Below, one piece after another: positions 56,114 to 64,000 of a stretch of 64,000 bases of DNA. The notes below the pieces were generated by a model. The model saw nothing but the letters and a program-made list of their open reading frames with translations. It did not search any database and was not told the origin of the DNA. This DNA is from Tsuneonella deserti (GTDB taxonomy: Bacteria > Pseudomonadota > Alphaproteobacteria > Sphingomonadales > Sphingomonadaceae), in contig NZ_BMKL01000001.1 in NCBI RefSeq assembly GCF_014644315.1, positions 1,809,001-1,873,000 of the forward strand. Direction: 5' to 3'. Both the position numbers and the translations under genes were made by a program. Position 1 is the stretch's first letter. Each line of letters starts with the position of its first letter.

Positions 56114-58290
56114 CAGAATGCCTGGCCCAGCGAGACGTAGACGGCGATGCGGCTGTCCCCCGGTCCCGGATTGATCGGCGTGGCGATGTCGAAGCGCAGC
56201 GGGCCGAATCCGGTATCGTAGCGCACGCCGACCCCCGCCCCGATACGGACCACGTCGAAGTCGGGCAGGACGCTCGTGCTGACCGAGCCGGCATCGACGA
56301 ACGGTACGACGGAAAGCGCGCCATCGAAGAAGCCGGTCTTCACCCGCGCCTCGATCGCGCCTTCCAGCAGGCTGCGGCCGCCGGTCGGATTGCCGTTGGC
56401 GTCGCGCGGCCCGATCCGCTGGTAGCCGTATCCGCGCACCGTTCCGCCGCCGCCCGAATAGAGCCGGCGCGAAGGGGCGATGTTTTCCAGCGCGGTGCCC
56501 GGAATCGCAGCGAAGCGCATTCTTGCTGCGACGACGACCTTATCGGTCACCCGCTGGTAGGTCGAACCATCGAACTGACCGCGCAGGTAGAAGCTTTCCA
56601 TGCCCTGCGTGCGGGACACTTCCGGCGACAGGCGCACACCGGCCCGAAACCCTTTGGTCGGGTCGAGCAGGTCGTCCGATGTGTCGAGCATCGCGTAGAG
56701 CGGAATGGCGCCGATGAAATAGGTGCGGCGGGGCTGGACCACCCCGCCAAGCGGCTGTGGCCGCTCGCTAGTCGCCACCGCTTCGAGCCCGACGCTCCAA
56801 CTGAGCGGCTTCTGGAACAGAAGCGTGGACAGATGCTCGTACGTGCCAATCAGCGACACGGTGCGCGCATCGTAGGCGTCGCTGTCCACCGTGGAGGCGA
56901 AAGCATCGACCGTCAGCACCTTGTCGCGCCCGCCGAAGTTGTTCTTGCGCAAGGTGACGCCGAGCAACTGCTCCTGCGTGCCGGCGATCCCGCGCACCCG
57001 CAGCATGCCTTCGGGCGGGAACAGGTTGCGATGCTCCCAGCTTGCCTCGGCGCGGAGCCCCTCGCCGGTTCCGTAGCCGATCGCCCCGGCGATGGTGCGC
57101 AGCTTGGCCTTGGTCAGCTCGACGTCGAGAGCGACGGTCCCGGGCCCATCGGCGGTTGGCGGCGCCACTTCGCGCGGCTTGATGGTGACCGAGGAAACCA
57201 GGCCCGTCGCGACGATGGCGCGCCTGAGGTCGAATTCGAGGCTGCGCTGGTAAGTGTCGCCGGGATCGAAGCGGGCAATGGAGGCCAGGTGCTTGCCTGA
57301 CAGGAAGCGCGGCCGGCTCGAAACCACTTCGCCGAACACATACTTGCCGTTGGGGCGGACCGGCATGGTCAGGTCGCCCTCCGTCCTTGCGTGATCGACC
57401 AGCAGCTCGGGCGCATCGATGGCGGCGAACGGATAGCCGAACTCGCCAAGTGCCGTGTCGAGATTGAACTGTTCGGCAACGATGGCGTCGCTCGACATTG
57501 GATCGCCCGGACGGATTTCGAACGCGCGGCGGAGCGCTTCGGCATCGGGCGCGGCGGCCAGCTCGCCCAGGTCGATCGCTCCGAAGCGGAAGCGGGGCCC
57601 GGGGATGATATCGAAGCGCACCTCGGGCCGAGTGGCGGCACTCTCCTGCCCAGCCTGGATGCCGCCCACGGAGCGGATCACCTGGGCATCGTAATACCCG
57701 TAGACCCTGAGCAGCGTGTCCAGGAGCGCCTGGTCCGATTTCGCCCGCGCGGCCAACTGGGCCACGCTGTCTTCGTCGGTGTCGAGTTCGGCGATGGTGG
57801 ACAGGCCGCTGAAGCGTTCGGTGAATTCGTTGCGCTCGGGGAAGAGCGTTTCATCCGCTGGAAACGCGAGGACGAGTTCGTCGGTGACGCGGACGATCGC
57901 GGCATCGACCAGCGCGGGTGCGGCATCCGCGGCGTCCTCGAGATCGGCGAATTGCACGCTGTCGTCAGGCTCGAGCGGGGCCAGTTGCGGCAGCACGAGG
58001 TCGTCGGGCCACGGCAGGTCAATCGGCGGCACTTCTGCGAGCGGCGAGTCGGGGTCCACCTCGGCGATCGGCTCGTCCGGCAGGTCGGCCGGCTGGCCCT
58101 GCTGCGCCCAACCTTCCGGATCCGCCACCGCGGAATCGGGGATCAGGTCTTCGAGAGATTGCGAGGAAGTCTTGTCCTGCGCAGCCAGCGGCGCCGTCAA
58201 CAGCGCCGCGCAGGCCGCCGCGACGAGCGCGTATCTACTCGGAGAAATCGAACTGCGGGAGAGATGCGTCCTTGGCAGGGCTGGCGGCAT
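56113..58290 (-). CDS. tamA: TamA/BamA-family outer-membrane assembly protein
   Basis: Omp85-family outer-membrane beta-barrel partner of TamB. I place the start at the ATG at 58290 (725 residues; [20 protein letters not shown]), which yields a signal peptide ([18 protein letters not shown]). It lies inside bpt, overlapping it by 56 bp, as there is no start after the bpt stop. A long acidic Asp/Pro-rich linker (about 45-140) precedes POTRA domains, then the Omp85 barrel with [12 protein letters not shown] and a final Phe. Confidence 0.92.
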   Translation of the reverse strand: MPPALPRTHLSRSSISPSRYALVAAACAALLTAPLAAQDKTSSQSLEDLIPDSAVADPEGWAQQGQPADLPDEPIAEVDPDSPLAEVPPIDLPWPDDLVLPQLAPLEPDDSVQFADLEDAADAAPALVDAAIVRVTDELVLAFPADETLFPERNEFTERFSGLSTIAELDTDEDSVAQLAARAKSDQALLDTLLRVYGYYDAQVIRSVGGIQAGQESAATRPEVRFDIIPGPRFRFGAIDLGELAAAPDAEALRRAFEIRPGDPMSSDAIVAEQFNLDTALGEFGYPFAAIDAPELLVDHARTEGDLTMPVRPNGKYVFGEVVSSRPRFLSGKHLASIARFDPGDTYQRSLEFDLRRAIVATGLVSSVTIKPREVAPPTADGPGTVALDVELTKAKLRTIAGAIGYGTGEGLRAEASWEHRNLFPPEGMLRVRGIAGTQEQLLGVTLRKNNFGGRDKVLTVDAFASTVDSDAYDARTVSLIGTYEHLSTLLFQKPLSWSVGLEAVATSERPQPLGGVVQPRRTYFIGAIPLYAMLDTSDDLLDPTKGFRAGVRLSPEVSRTQGMESFYLRGQFDGSTYQRVTDKVVVAARMRFAAIPGTALENIAPSRRLYSGGGGTVRGYGYQRIGPRDANGNPTGGRSLLEGAIEARVKTGFFDGALSVVPFVDAGSVSTSVLPDFDVVRIGAGVGVRYDTGFGPLRFDIATPINPGPGDSRIAVYVSLGQAF

Positions 58291-59077
58291 CGCGGACCGT
58301 GCGGGGCGCGCCTGCGGCACGGGCGATGAGCGCATCATGCCGCTCGGGAGAAAGCCGTTGCCATCCGTCGCGCCCGAGCAGCTCGATCGGACGATAGCGG
58401 ATCTTGTACTGCATCCGGTCGGACCCATCGACCCAATAGCCGAGATACACGTGCCCGAGCCCGTCTTCACGGGCTCGCCGGATGTGATCGAGGATGATAT
58501 AATTCCCAAGCCCGGACCGCGCCTCATGTTCCGGGTCGTAGAACGAATAGATCATCGACAACCCGTCGCCCTGCCGGTCGGTGAGGCACGCGCCGACGAG
58601 GCGACCGGGCATCAATCCGTCCGAGGGCTCCCTGTATTCAATGACGTAGCTGGTTACGGGCGTGTGTTCCACCATATCCGCGTAATCAATCTCGTCCATC
58701 GCCGCCATGCCGCCGCCGGGATGCCGCAGGCCGAGGTACTTGCGCAGCAGATCGAACTGCTCGCCCGTTGCCCACGGGCGGCATTCGGCCGAGATCAGAT
58801 CGGAATTGCGCTTCAAGTTGCGCTTCTGCGTGCTCGAGGGCGCGAAATCCTCGACCGGCACGCGGACGGAGACACACGCCTGGCAGTCCACGCAGCTCGG
58901 GCGATAAGCAACCGTCTGGCTCCGGCGGAACCCGATCCGGCCCAGCGCCTCGACCAGCTGGTCGGCGTGCGGGCCCTTCAGTTCGGTGAACACTTTCCGC
59001 TCGTTACGGCCGGGCAGGTAGGGGCACGGCGCGGGGCTCGTCACGAAGAATCGGGGAAAGCGAACCGGTGCCGTCAC
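58235..59077 (-). CDS. bpt: aspartate/glutamate leucyltransferase (Bpt)
   Basis: Adds Leu to N-terminal Asp/Glu (and oxidised Met/Cys) for ClpS/ClpAP degradation. I take the GTG at 59077 (280 residues; [11 protein letters not shown]); the longer frame to 59176 adds unlike sequence. Zn/active-site-like Cys cluster [18 protein letters not shown], and [32 protein letters not shown] with the ATE-family core. Its 3' end contains the tamA start, so the two are translationally linked. Confidence 0.93.
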   Translation of the reverse strand: MTAPVRFPRFFVTSPAPCPYLPGRNERKVFTELKGPHADQLVEALGRIGFRRSQTVAYRPSCVDCQACVSVRVPVEDFAPSSTQKRNLKRNSDLISAECRPWATGEQFDLLRKYLGLRHPGGGMAAMDEIDYADMVEHTPVTSYVIEYREPSDGLMPGRLVGACLTDRQGDGLSMIYSFYDPEHEARSGLGNYIILDHIRRAREDGLGHVYLGYWVDGSDRMQYKIRYRPIELLGRDGWQRLSPERHDALIARAAGAPRTVRDAASPAKDASLPQFDFSE

Positions 59078-59267
59078 GACGCTGCCAGAAACCTCTCGCG
59101 GGGTTGAAACCAAAGCGCCGCGGCGCACTCCAGCGTTATGCACCGCCCGCCGCGTCGGTAAAAGACCCTTAACCATGTATCTCGGTTAACGGAAACTTAG
59201 TTTGCACAGTTGCGGAGTCGTTTCCGCCCCCGTTTAACGCGCGATCCGCCGCGCGGTGCCGGACGGA

Positions 59268-60518
59268 TTACCCCAGTTCGACCAAGCTCACCGCGTACCC
59301 GCCGGCACGCAAGGCAGCCACGAGAGCGTCGATCTGCTCCTTGTCGCGCGCCTCGCACTCAATGTCGGTGATGAGGCCCTTGGCCGGAAGCGAGGTGAAG
59401 ATGCGCTGGTGGTAGATTTCGATGATGTTGACGTTGTGGGCGTGAAATTCCTTCATCACCTTGTAGAGCGCGCCCGGACGATCCTGCAGCGTCACGCGCA
59501 GCCGCGCGAGCCGTCCCGACCGGGCCAGGTCGCGCAGCAGCACGTTCGCGAGCAGGCGCGGGTCGATGTTGCCGCCGCACAGGACGAGTCCGATCTTGCG
59601 GCCCGCGAAGCGCTCCGGATGCGCGAGCAGTGCGGCGAGCCCGGCCGCCCCCGCGCCCTCGACCACCGTCTTTTCTATCTGCAGCAACAGGCTGACGGCG
59701 CGCTCCAGCGCCGCCTCCTCCACCAGCACGATGTCATCGACCTTTTCGGCGATGACCCGGGCGGTGAACTCGCCCGGTTCCTTCACGGCGATGCCTTCTG
59801 CGAGCGTGTCCCCGCCGCAGGGCATTTCGACATGGTGGATGCGCGAATACATCGACGGGAACAGCGCAGCTTCCACTCCGATCACCTCGATCGGGCGATC
59901 CTGTGCCTTGGCCACGGTCGCCATGCCGCTGATCAGACCGCCGCCGCCGATCGGCACCACCAGGCAATCGATCTCGGGCGCATCCTCGAGCATTTCGAGC
60001 GCGACTGTGCCGGCACCCGCCGCCACGTTGGGATCGTCGAACGGATGGACGAACGTCAGCCCCAGTTCCTTTTCGAGCGTGCGGGCGTGGGCATAGGCCT
60101 CGTCGAACGTCTCGCCTTCGAGCACCACTTTGCCGCCGACGCTTTCGGTCTGCATGATCTTCACGCTCGGCGTGGTGCGCGGCATGACGATGGTGACGGG
60201 CACTCCGAGGCGGGTGCCGTGGTAGCTCAATCCTTGAGAATGGTTGCCGGCAGACGCCGCGATGACGCCGCGCGCCCGTTGCTCGTCGGTCAGCAGGAGG
60301 AGCGCATTCAGCGCGCCGCGTTCCTTGTACGCAGCGGTGAACTGGAGGTTTTCGAACTTGAGCCAGATTTCCGTTCCGACGATGTTGGACAGGGTCCGCG
60401 AGTGCATTGTCGGCGTATGCACCACCGCGCCGGCGATCCGCCGGGCGGCGGCGCGAACATCATCGATCGTCAGCGGCAGGTCTGCGGCTGACTGGCGGGC
60501 GGTGGCGGAGAGGCTCAT
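59268..60518 (-). CDS. ilvA: threonine ammonia-lyase
   Basis: PLP-dependent deamination of threonine to 2-oxobutyrate, for isoleucine synthesis or threonine catabolism. 416 residues. PLP lysine Lys65 (YKERGALN), SAGNHSQGLSY, and the Gly-rich phosphate loop VPIGGGGLISG. A single C-terminal ACT domain (about 335-416; LQDRPGALYKVMKEFHAHNVN) marks the short regulatory-type enzyme. The GST gene ends 45 bp upstream of its start. Confidence 0.95.
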   Translation of the reverse strand: MSLSATARQSAADLPLTIDDVRAAARRIAGAVVHTPTMHSRTLSNIVGTEIWLKFENLQFTAAYKERGALNALLLLTDEQRARGVIAASAGNHSQGLSYHGTRLGVPVTIVMPRTTPSVKIMQTESVGGKVVLEGETFDEAYAHARTLEKELGLTFVHPFDDPNVAAGAGTVALEMLEDAPEIDCLVVPIGGGGLISGMATVAKAQDRPIEVIGVEAALFPSMYSRIHHVEMPCGGDTLAEGIAVKEPGEFTARVIAEKVDDIVLVEEAALERAVSLLLQIEKTVVEGAGAAGLAALLAHPERFAGRKIGLVLCGGNIDPRLLANVLLRDLARSGRLARLRVTLQDRPGALYKVMKEFHAHNVNIIEIYHQRIFTSLPAKGLITDIECEARDKEQIDALVAALRAGGYAVSLVELG

Positions 60519-60563
60519 TGCCGCGCGCTCTAGGGCAATTCCGGCCTCAGGGAAACCTGCCGA

Positions 60564-61190
60564 TCAGGCCTTGGCCTGCGCCTTTTCGATCAGCGCCATG
60601 TCGATTGCCTTGCCGGCCCTGTACGCCTCGCGCTGGCGCAGGCGCTCGACGTAAGCCGTGAAGCCGGGGCGCGCGGGCAGCGTCCCGAACTGCAGGCCCC
60701 AATCAGCCGCGCTGCCGACATAGACGTCTGCCATCGTGAAGCGCCCGCCGCACACGAATTCGCGATCGGCCAGCCAGCCGTCGAGCGCGTCCACCGTCCG
60801 CTCGAACGTGCCGAACCCGGCCATTCCTTCGCGCTCGGGCGGCACTTCCCACCCCATCGCGCGGGCGACAACCGCCTGCTCGAGCGGTCCCGAAGCGAAG
60901 AACAGCCAGCGAAAATAGTCCGCCTTTTCGTGTTCGCGGGGCAGCAGTCCGGGCGCGCTCATCTCCGCAAGGTAATGGCAGATCGCGGCCGCTTCGGTGA
61001 CCACGTGGTCGTGGCCGCCGTGGTGGTGGATGATCGCGGGCACCTTGCCCATCGGGTTGACGGCCAGGAGGTCACCTTTCGCCTGCCAGTCGACCAGCAC
61101 CTGCTCGTAGTCGGCCCCCGCCTCGTGCAGCGCCCATCGGGCGATCTGCCCCCGACTCATCGGGTTTGTGAAGAAGGTATACTCGGCCAT
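60564..61190 (-). CDS. glutathione S-transferase family protein
   Basis: A 208-residue cytosolic GST. Start at the ATG at 61190 (MAEYTFFTNPMSRGQ). The N-terminal thioredoxin-like domain has Ser/Met at SRGQIARWAL, cis-Pro in GKVPAIIH and the ESxS-like EAAAICHYLAE. All-helical C-terminal domain. Substrate unknown. First of two GST genes in the end-of-window cassette. Confidence 0.93.
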   Translation of the reverse strand: MAEYTFFTNPMSRGQIARWALHEAGADYEQVLVDWQAKGDLLAVNPMGKVPAIIHHHGGHDHVVTEAAAICHYLAEMSAPGLLPREHEKADYFRWLFFASGPLEQAVVARAMGWEVPPEREGMAGFGTFERTVDALDGWLADREFVCGGRFTMADVYVGSAADWGLQFGTLPARPGFTAYVERLRQREAYRAGKAIDMALIEKAQAKA

Positions 61191-61215
61191 CTGCACTCTC
61201 CTGGAACCCGATGCC

Positions 61216-61872
61216 TCAGTCGCGATCGGGCGCGCCGGGCGGGAAGAAGTGACGGTAGGGCCGCGCCTCGTCGACGCAGCGGGCGACAGCGGGGAGCGCG
61301 AGCAGCTCCGTACGCAGCGCCGCAAGCCGTGGGGCCTCTGCCGGGATGGGCTCTACCCAGTCGGCGTAGAACAACGACGGAGCCGCCCCGCAGGTGACCA
61401 GACTGACGTGCGGGGGCAGCGAATGGGCGGTGAGCCATTCTTCCAGCCAGCGGTAGACGCGGCGCAGTCCGGCCTTTCCGCCTTCCACCTCTGCCGCATC
61501 GGGGTTCGCGCTGTTGGCCAGGTAAGCCGACACGATCCGGAAAGCGGACCCCATGACGTAATTGTCGAACACCCGGTCGAGCATACGCGCGGTCGCGGCC
61601 GCTGTCGGGTCTGCCGGGATCAGCGGCGCTTCGCCGCGATGATTGAGCGCCAGATGTTCGACGATCGAAGTCGCTTCGATCACCGTCGTCTCACCATCGA
61701 CGAGGACCGGAAACTTGCCCGCCGGATGAGCTGCCGCGACGAATGCGCCGTTGTCCGGATGCTCGGGTCCGACCGCGCGAAATTCGAACGGGGTGGCGTT
61801 CGCATACAGCGGGATCAGCGCTTTCCAGGTGTAGCTGGAGAATGGGTGTCCGTAGAGGCGCAAGGTCACCAT
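61216..61872 (-). CDS. glutathione S-transferase family protein
   Basis: A 218-residue second GST, different from its neighbour: MVTLRLYGHPFSSYTWKAL at the start (Ser near 11-12), GKFPVLVDGETTVIEATSIVEHLA (cis-Pro and substrate loop) and a long helical domain. The ATG overlaps the reductase gene by 7 bp. Together with the first GST it suggests a detoxification role for this cassette. Confidence 0.92.
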   Translation of the reverse strand: MVTLRLYGHPFSSYTWKALIPLYANATPFEFRAVGPEHPDNGAFVAAAHPAGKFPVLVDGETTVIEATSIVEHLALNHRGEAPLIPADPTAAATARMLDRVFDNYVMGSAFRIVSAYLANSANPDAAEVEGGKAGLRRVYRWLEEWLTAHSLPPHVSLVTCGAAPSLFYADWVEPIPAEAPRLAALRTELLALPAVARCVDEARPYRHFFPPGAPDRD

Positions 61873-62540
61873 GTGCCTTCCTCCATCCGCTGCTGGCGCC
61901 GCGCCTCACGCTCGCTGGTGGCCGGGATCGGCGCTTCAGCCGGATAGGGTGGCAGCGACCCGCCGGGCCGATAGGTCGCGATCACGGTGCCCTTGGAAGT
62001 CACCCGGCTATCGGTCATCTCGAGCTTGCGGACCGGCGCCCCCTCGCCCAGCAGCCGCTTACCCGCACCCAGGGTGACCGGATAAGTCATCGTGATGAGC
62101 TCGTCGAGCAGCCCGGCCGCCAACAGCGCCGGATAGAGGGTGCTCGATCCCTGGATGACGATGCGCGCGCCCTCCCCCTGCTTGAGCGCTGCGACATCCT
62201 CGATCCCGCGAAGCCGGTGGCTGTTCTGCCATTCGAGCGGCTGGTCGCCGCGGGTCAGCACATACTTGTTCGCCCGGTCGAACGCCTCGCCCATCGGTGC
62301 GTTCTCGCCTTCCACATAGGGCCAGTAGGCGGCGAAGATGTCATACGTCCGGCGGCCGAGCAGGAGATCATAGTCGCCCGAGAACAGCGAGCCGAGCGTC
62401 TCTTCGACGCCTTCGTCCCACAGCTTGAACACCCAGCCTCCCTCGTCGAATCCGCCGGTTGGGTCCTCGGTCGGGCCTCCCGGCGCCTGCATCACGCCGT
62501 CGAGCGACAGGAAGGCGGCGCCGGTGATCTTGCGGGTCAT
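61866..62540 (-). CDS. dihydrofolate reductase family (RibD C-terminal-like) protein
   Basis: A 224-residue protein of the RibD-C/YwjB-type dihydrofolate reductase family. N-terminal MTRKITGAAFLSLDGVMQAPGG, LLLGRRTYDIFAAYWP, and GEGARIVIQGSSTLYPALLA with the NADPH-binding GS. The C-terminal ~30 residues are extended and polar. These proteins are rarely true DHFRs; the substrate is unknown. Between the VOC gene and the second GST. Confidence 0.9.
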   Translation of the reverse strand: MTRKITGAAFLSLDGVMQAPGGPTEDPTGGFDEGGWVFKLWDEGVEETLGSLFSGDYDLLLGRRTYDIFAAYWPYVEGENAPMGEAFDRANKYVLTRGDQPLEWQNSHRLRGIEDVAALKQGEGARIVIQGSSTLYPALLAAGLLDELITMTYPVTLGAGKRLLGEGAPVRKLEMTDSRVTSKGTVIATYRPGGSLPPYPAEAPIPATSEREARRQQRMEEGTW

Positions 62541-62544
62541 CGGC

Positions 62545-63051
62545 TCAGTCCCCCCGCCGCGCGGCTTCGATCGCCGCGATGTCGATCTTGCGCATCGTCA
62601 TCATCGCATCGAACACCCGCTTGCGAACAGCAGGATCGGGGTCCGCCATGCCATCGGTGAGCGCCCGCGGGGTGATCTGCCAGTTCAGCCCCCACTTGTC
62701 CTTGCACCAGCCGCACGCGCTTTCCGCGCCGCCGCTGCCGACGATCGCGTTCCAGTAGCGGTCCGTCTCCTCCTGGCTGTCGGTCGCCACCTGGAAGCTG
62801 AAAGCCTCGCTGTGCCGGAACGCCGGCCCGCCATTGAGGCCGAGGCAGGGAATGCCGAGCACGGTGAACTCGACCGTCAGCTCATCGCCCTGGTGTCCAT
62901 CGGGATAGTCGCCCGGAGCAGTCATAATGGTCCCCACCGAGCTGTCCGGAAACGTCGCCGCGTAGAATTCCGCCGCTTCGCGCGCGGTCCCGTCGTACCA
63001 CAGGCAGATCGTGTTTTTCGGCTTGGCCAGGCTTCGGGTTTCCGCGGTCAT
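62545..63051 (-). CDS. VOC family protein (PhnB-like)
   Basis: Start at the ATG at 63051 (168 residues; MTAETRSLAKPKNTICLWYDG), overlapping the DUF1428 stop (ATGA). PhnB/glyoxalase-fold features: CLWYDGTAREAAEFYAATFPDSSVG and PGDYPDGHQGDELTVEFTVLG, GLNGGPAF, WNAIVGSGGAESACGWCKDKWGLNWQI. In this family the metal site is often lost. A role in handling small organic substrates is possible. Confidence 0.92.
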   Translation of the reverse strand: MTAETRSLAKPKNTICLWYDGTAREAAEFYAATFPDSSVGTIMTAPGDYPDGHQGDELTVEFTVLGIPCLGLNGGPAFRHSEAFSFQVATDSQEETDRYWNAIVGSGGAESACGWCKDKWGLNWQITPRALTDGMADPDPAVRKRVFDAMMTMRKIDIAAIEAARRGD

Positions 63052-63788
63052 CGCCCCGCCTCCAGCACGAGCATGGGTTCGAACCCGCCGTAGATCATGC
63101 GCCGGGCATCGAACGGCAGGTCTTCGGGCATATCCATGGCGGGGTCCTCGATCATCTTCTGGCCCGCCGCGTCGCAAACCTCCCGGCTCGGCCAGGCGAT
63201 GTAACTGAAGACGACGCTCTCGCCTTCTTCGGCCTTCACCGCGCGGTAGAAGTCTGTCTGCTTGCCGTGCGGCACATCCTCGCCCCACGCCTCGAGAGTG
63301 CCGCGAGCGCCGTATGCCTCGAGCATGTTCCAGGTCCGGTCAGCCAGCGTGCGATACTCCTCGCGACGGCCAGGCACGACCGGGACCACGAAGCCCTGGA
63401 CATAGTTCCCTTCCGAAAAAGTCCCATGGGTCACGATCGGTTCGAAGCCTCCGAAGATCATCCGCGCGCCATCGAAAGGTACCGGGTTGTCCTCTGGGCT
63501 CATGCGCGGGTCGGTACCCATCAGGCCGTTGATCGCCGCCATGCCTGCCTCGCGGGACGGCTTGTCCGGCCACTCGATCCAGGCAAAAGCGACAGTCTCG
63601 GCTTCTCTGGCGGCGACCGCGCGCTGGAAATCCGTCGTTTCGCCCGGTTTCAGGTCAGCGCCCCAGCACTCGACCACCCGCAGTGCCCCGTGCTCCAGAA
63701 AGACCGGATCGACCGTCGCGGCGTGACGGAGGAATTCATCCCTGGCCGTATGCGGCACCGGAATGAGGAAACCGTCGAGGTAGCTCAT
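63048..63788 (-). CDS. tandem DUF1428 domain protein
   Basis: 246 residues consisting of two DUF1428 units fused head to tail: first about 2-120 (SYLDGFLIPVP ... PFDGARMIFGGFEPIV), second about 127-240 (NYVQGFVVPVV ... PFDARRMIYGGFEPML). Each has a VxxWG and a DF-RAV motif. Single-domain forms of about 115 residues are the norm, so this is a duplication-fusion. First gene of the divergent cassette; the promoter lies in the 49-bp gap before the regulator. Confidence 0.9.
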   Translation of the reverse strand: MSYLDGFLIPVPHTARDEFLRHAATVDPVFLEHGALRVVECWGADLKPGETTDFQRAVAAREAETVAFAWIEWPDKPSREAGMAAINGLMGTDPRMSPEDNPVPFDGARMIFGGFEPIVTHGTFSEGNYVQGFVVPVVPGRREEYRTLADRTWNMLEAYGARGTLEAWGEDVPHGKQTDFYRAVKAEEGESVVFSYIAWPSREVCDAAGQKMIEDPAMDMPEDLPFDARRMIYGGFEPMLVLEAGR

Positions 63789-63837
63789 GGCAGCGCTCTC
63801 CCTGCTGCGAATCGAACCTTGAGGTTTCTGCGCCTAT

Positions 63838-63896
63838 ATGTTACAAAAAGCAACCATGGAGTTACCAAAACAACCTATTGTTGAAAATCAGTTGCA
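63838..63896. promoter_or_regulatory. candidate HxlR operator
   Basis: GTTAC (63840-63844), GCAAC (63850-63854) and GTTAC (63861-63865) lie about 10-11 bp apart, so they form phased inverted/direct half sites (GTTAC-N5-GCAAC). A CAAC-CTATT-GTTG palindrome follows at 63871-63883. A TATAGG at 63836-63831 (minus strand) may be the -10 of the divergent operon. Much of this overlaps the start of the regulator gene, consistent with autoregulation. Confidence 0.4.
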
Positions 63897-64000
63897 TGGC
63901 CGCTGGTATGGGGACGCTTGCGGCACCGCTTTCGCAATGGAACTGGTTGGCGAGAGGTGGACGCTTCTGGTGGTGCGGGAGCTGATGCTGGGGGCGCGCC
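63838..64000 (+). CDS. HxlR-family transcriptional regulator (partial, runs off window)
   Basis: The reading frame from the ATG at 63838 (alternative ATG 63856, in frame) is open to the window end: RWYGDACGTAFAMELVGERW followed by TLLVVRELMLGAR. This is the start of the HxlR winged helix-turn-helix (AMELVGERWTLLVVREL). Divergent from the DUF1428-VOC-reductase-GST cassette, so its target may be that cassette. Only 54 codons are visible. Confidence 0.85.
   Translation, partial: MLQKATMELPKQPIVENQLHGRWYGDACGTAFAMELVGERWTLLVVRELMLGAR

Noticed and set aside
53540..56140. 866-residue plus-strand open frame antisense to tamB
   Set aside because: No recognisable domain; mirrors tamB codon bias.
59169..59190. 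TTAACCAT...TTAAC near the bpt start as a full CtrA site
   Set aside because: Spacing of the two TTAA cores is 17, not the 11 of the TTAA-N7-TTAA consensus; half site only.

Overview
The window is a GC-rich, gene-dense piece of chromosome from an alphaproteobacterium. Sphingomonadales is the best fit, probably an Erythrobacter/Altererythrobacter-type genome. The grounds are the gene set and order (cobA-DUF2849-cysI-DUF934-cysH; obgE-proB; a complete dcw cluster ending ftsQ-ftsA-ftsZ), the alphaproteobacterial FtsZ tail, and DnaA-box and CtrA-like motifs at the division promoters. This taxonomic call is inferred from protein sequence and context, not from a search. I see no prophage block, insertion sequence, CRISPR array, plasmid gene or secretion/defence island. 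The window is mostly core housekeeping.

Layout. 1-5.1 kb (+): an MscS-type channel (possibly cut by the window edge), then a five-gene assimilatory sulfate/siroheme operon with overlapping genes. 5.1-9.1 kb (-): a lipoprotein, an epimerase-proB pair, obgE, a 214-bp nested inverted-repeat element and tRNA-Ala(CGC). 9.2-14.4 kb (-): a proline-rich lipoprotein, a BI-1 family membrane protein, ybjN-proC, and a TPR/SPOR protein. 14.4-33.2 kb (-): the full division and cell-wall cluster mraZ-rsmH-ftsL-ftsI-murE-murF-mraY-murD-ftsW-murG-murC-murB-ddlB-ftsQ-ftsA-ftsZ. Eleven of its fifteen junctions are 4-bp ATGA or GTGA overlaps. The mraZ and ftsZ upstream regions both carry a TTAACC(A/G)T motif next to a DnaA box.

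33.5-46.1 kb: a mixed metabolic region with a two-gene unknown membrane/GATase-like pair, cysK, a [2Fe-2S] ferredoxin, an AlkA-type glycosylase, an S9 peptidase, an SDR, phhB, ccmAB plus a 71-aa orphan, map, a DUF3298 lipoprotein, an M17 aminopeptidase, an orphan SH3 domain and argC. 46.2-48.1 kb: glnB-glnA behind a sigma-54-like promoter and ending in a strong terminator. 48.2-51.9 kb is the most accessory stretch: a leucine-rich-repeat gene broken by an in-frame TGA, a small zinc-ribbon protein, a phage-type lysozyme, a repeat-containing exported protein and a fasciclin protein. 51.9-59.1 kb (-): bpt-tamA-tamB (N-degron tagging and outer-membrane assembly). 59.3-63.8 kb (-): ilvA, then two GSTs, a RibD-C reductase, a VOC protein and a tandem DUF1428 protein. 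Divergent from this last cassette, the window ends in the start of an HxlR-type regulator.

I found no convincing new biological system. The observations most worth a second look are the paired motifs at the two division promoters, the nonsense-interrupted LRR gene, the SH3-only remnant of a P60-type peptidase, the nested inverted-repeat element beside the tRNA, and the HxlR-flanked detoxification-like cassette.
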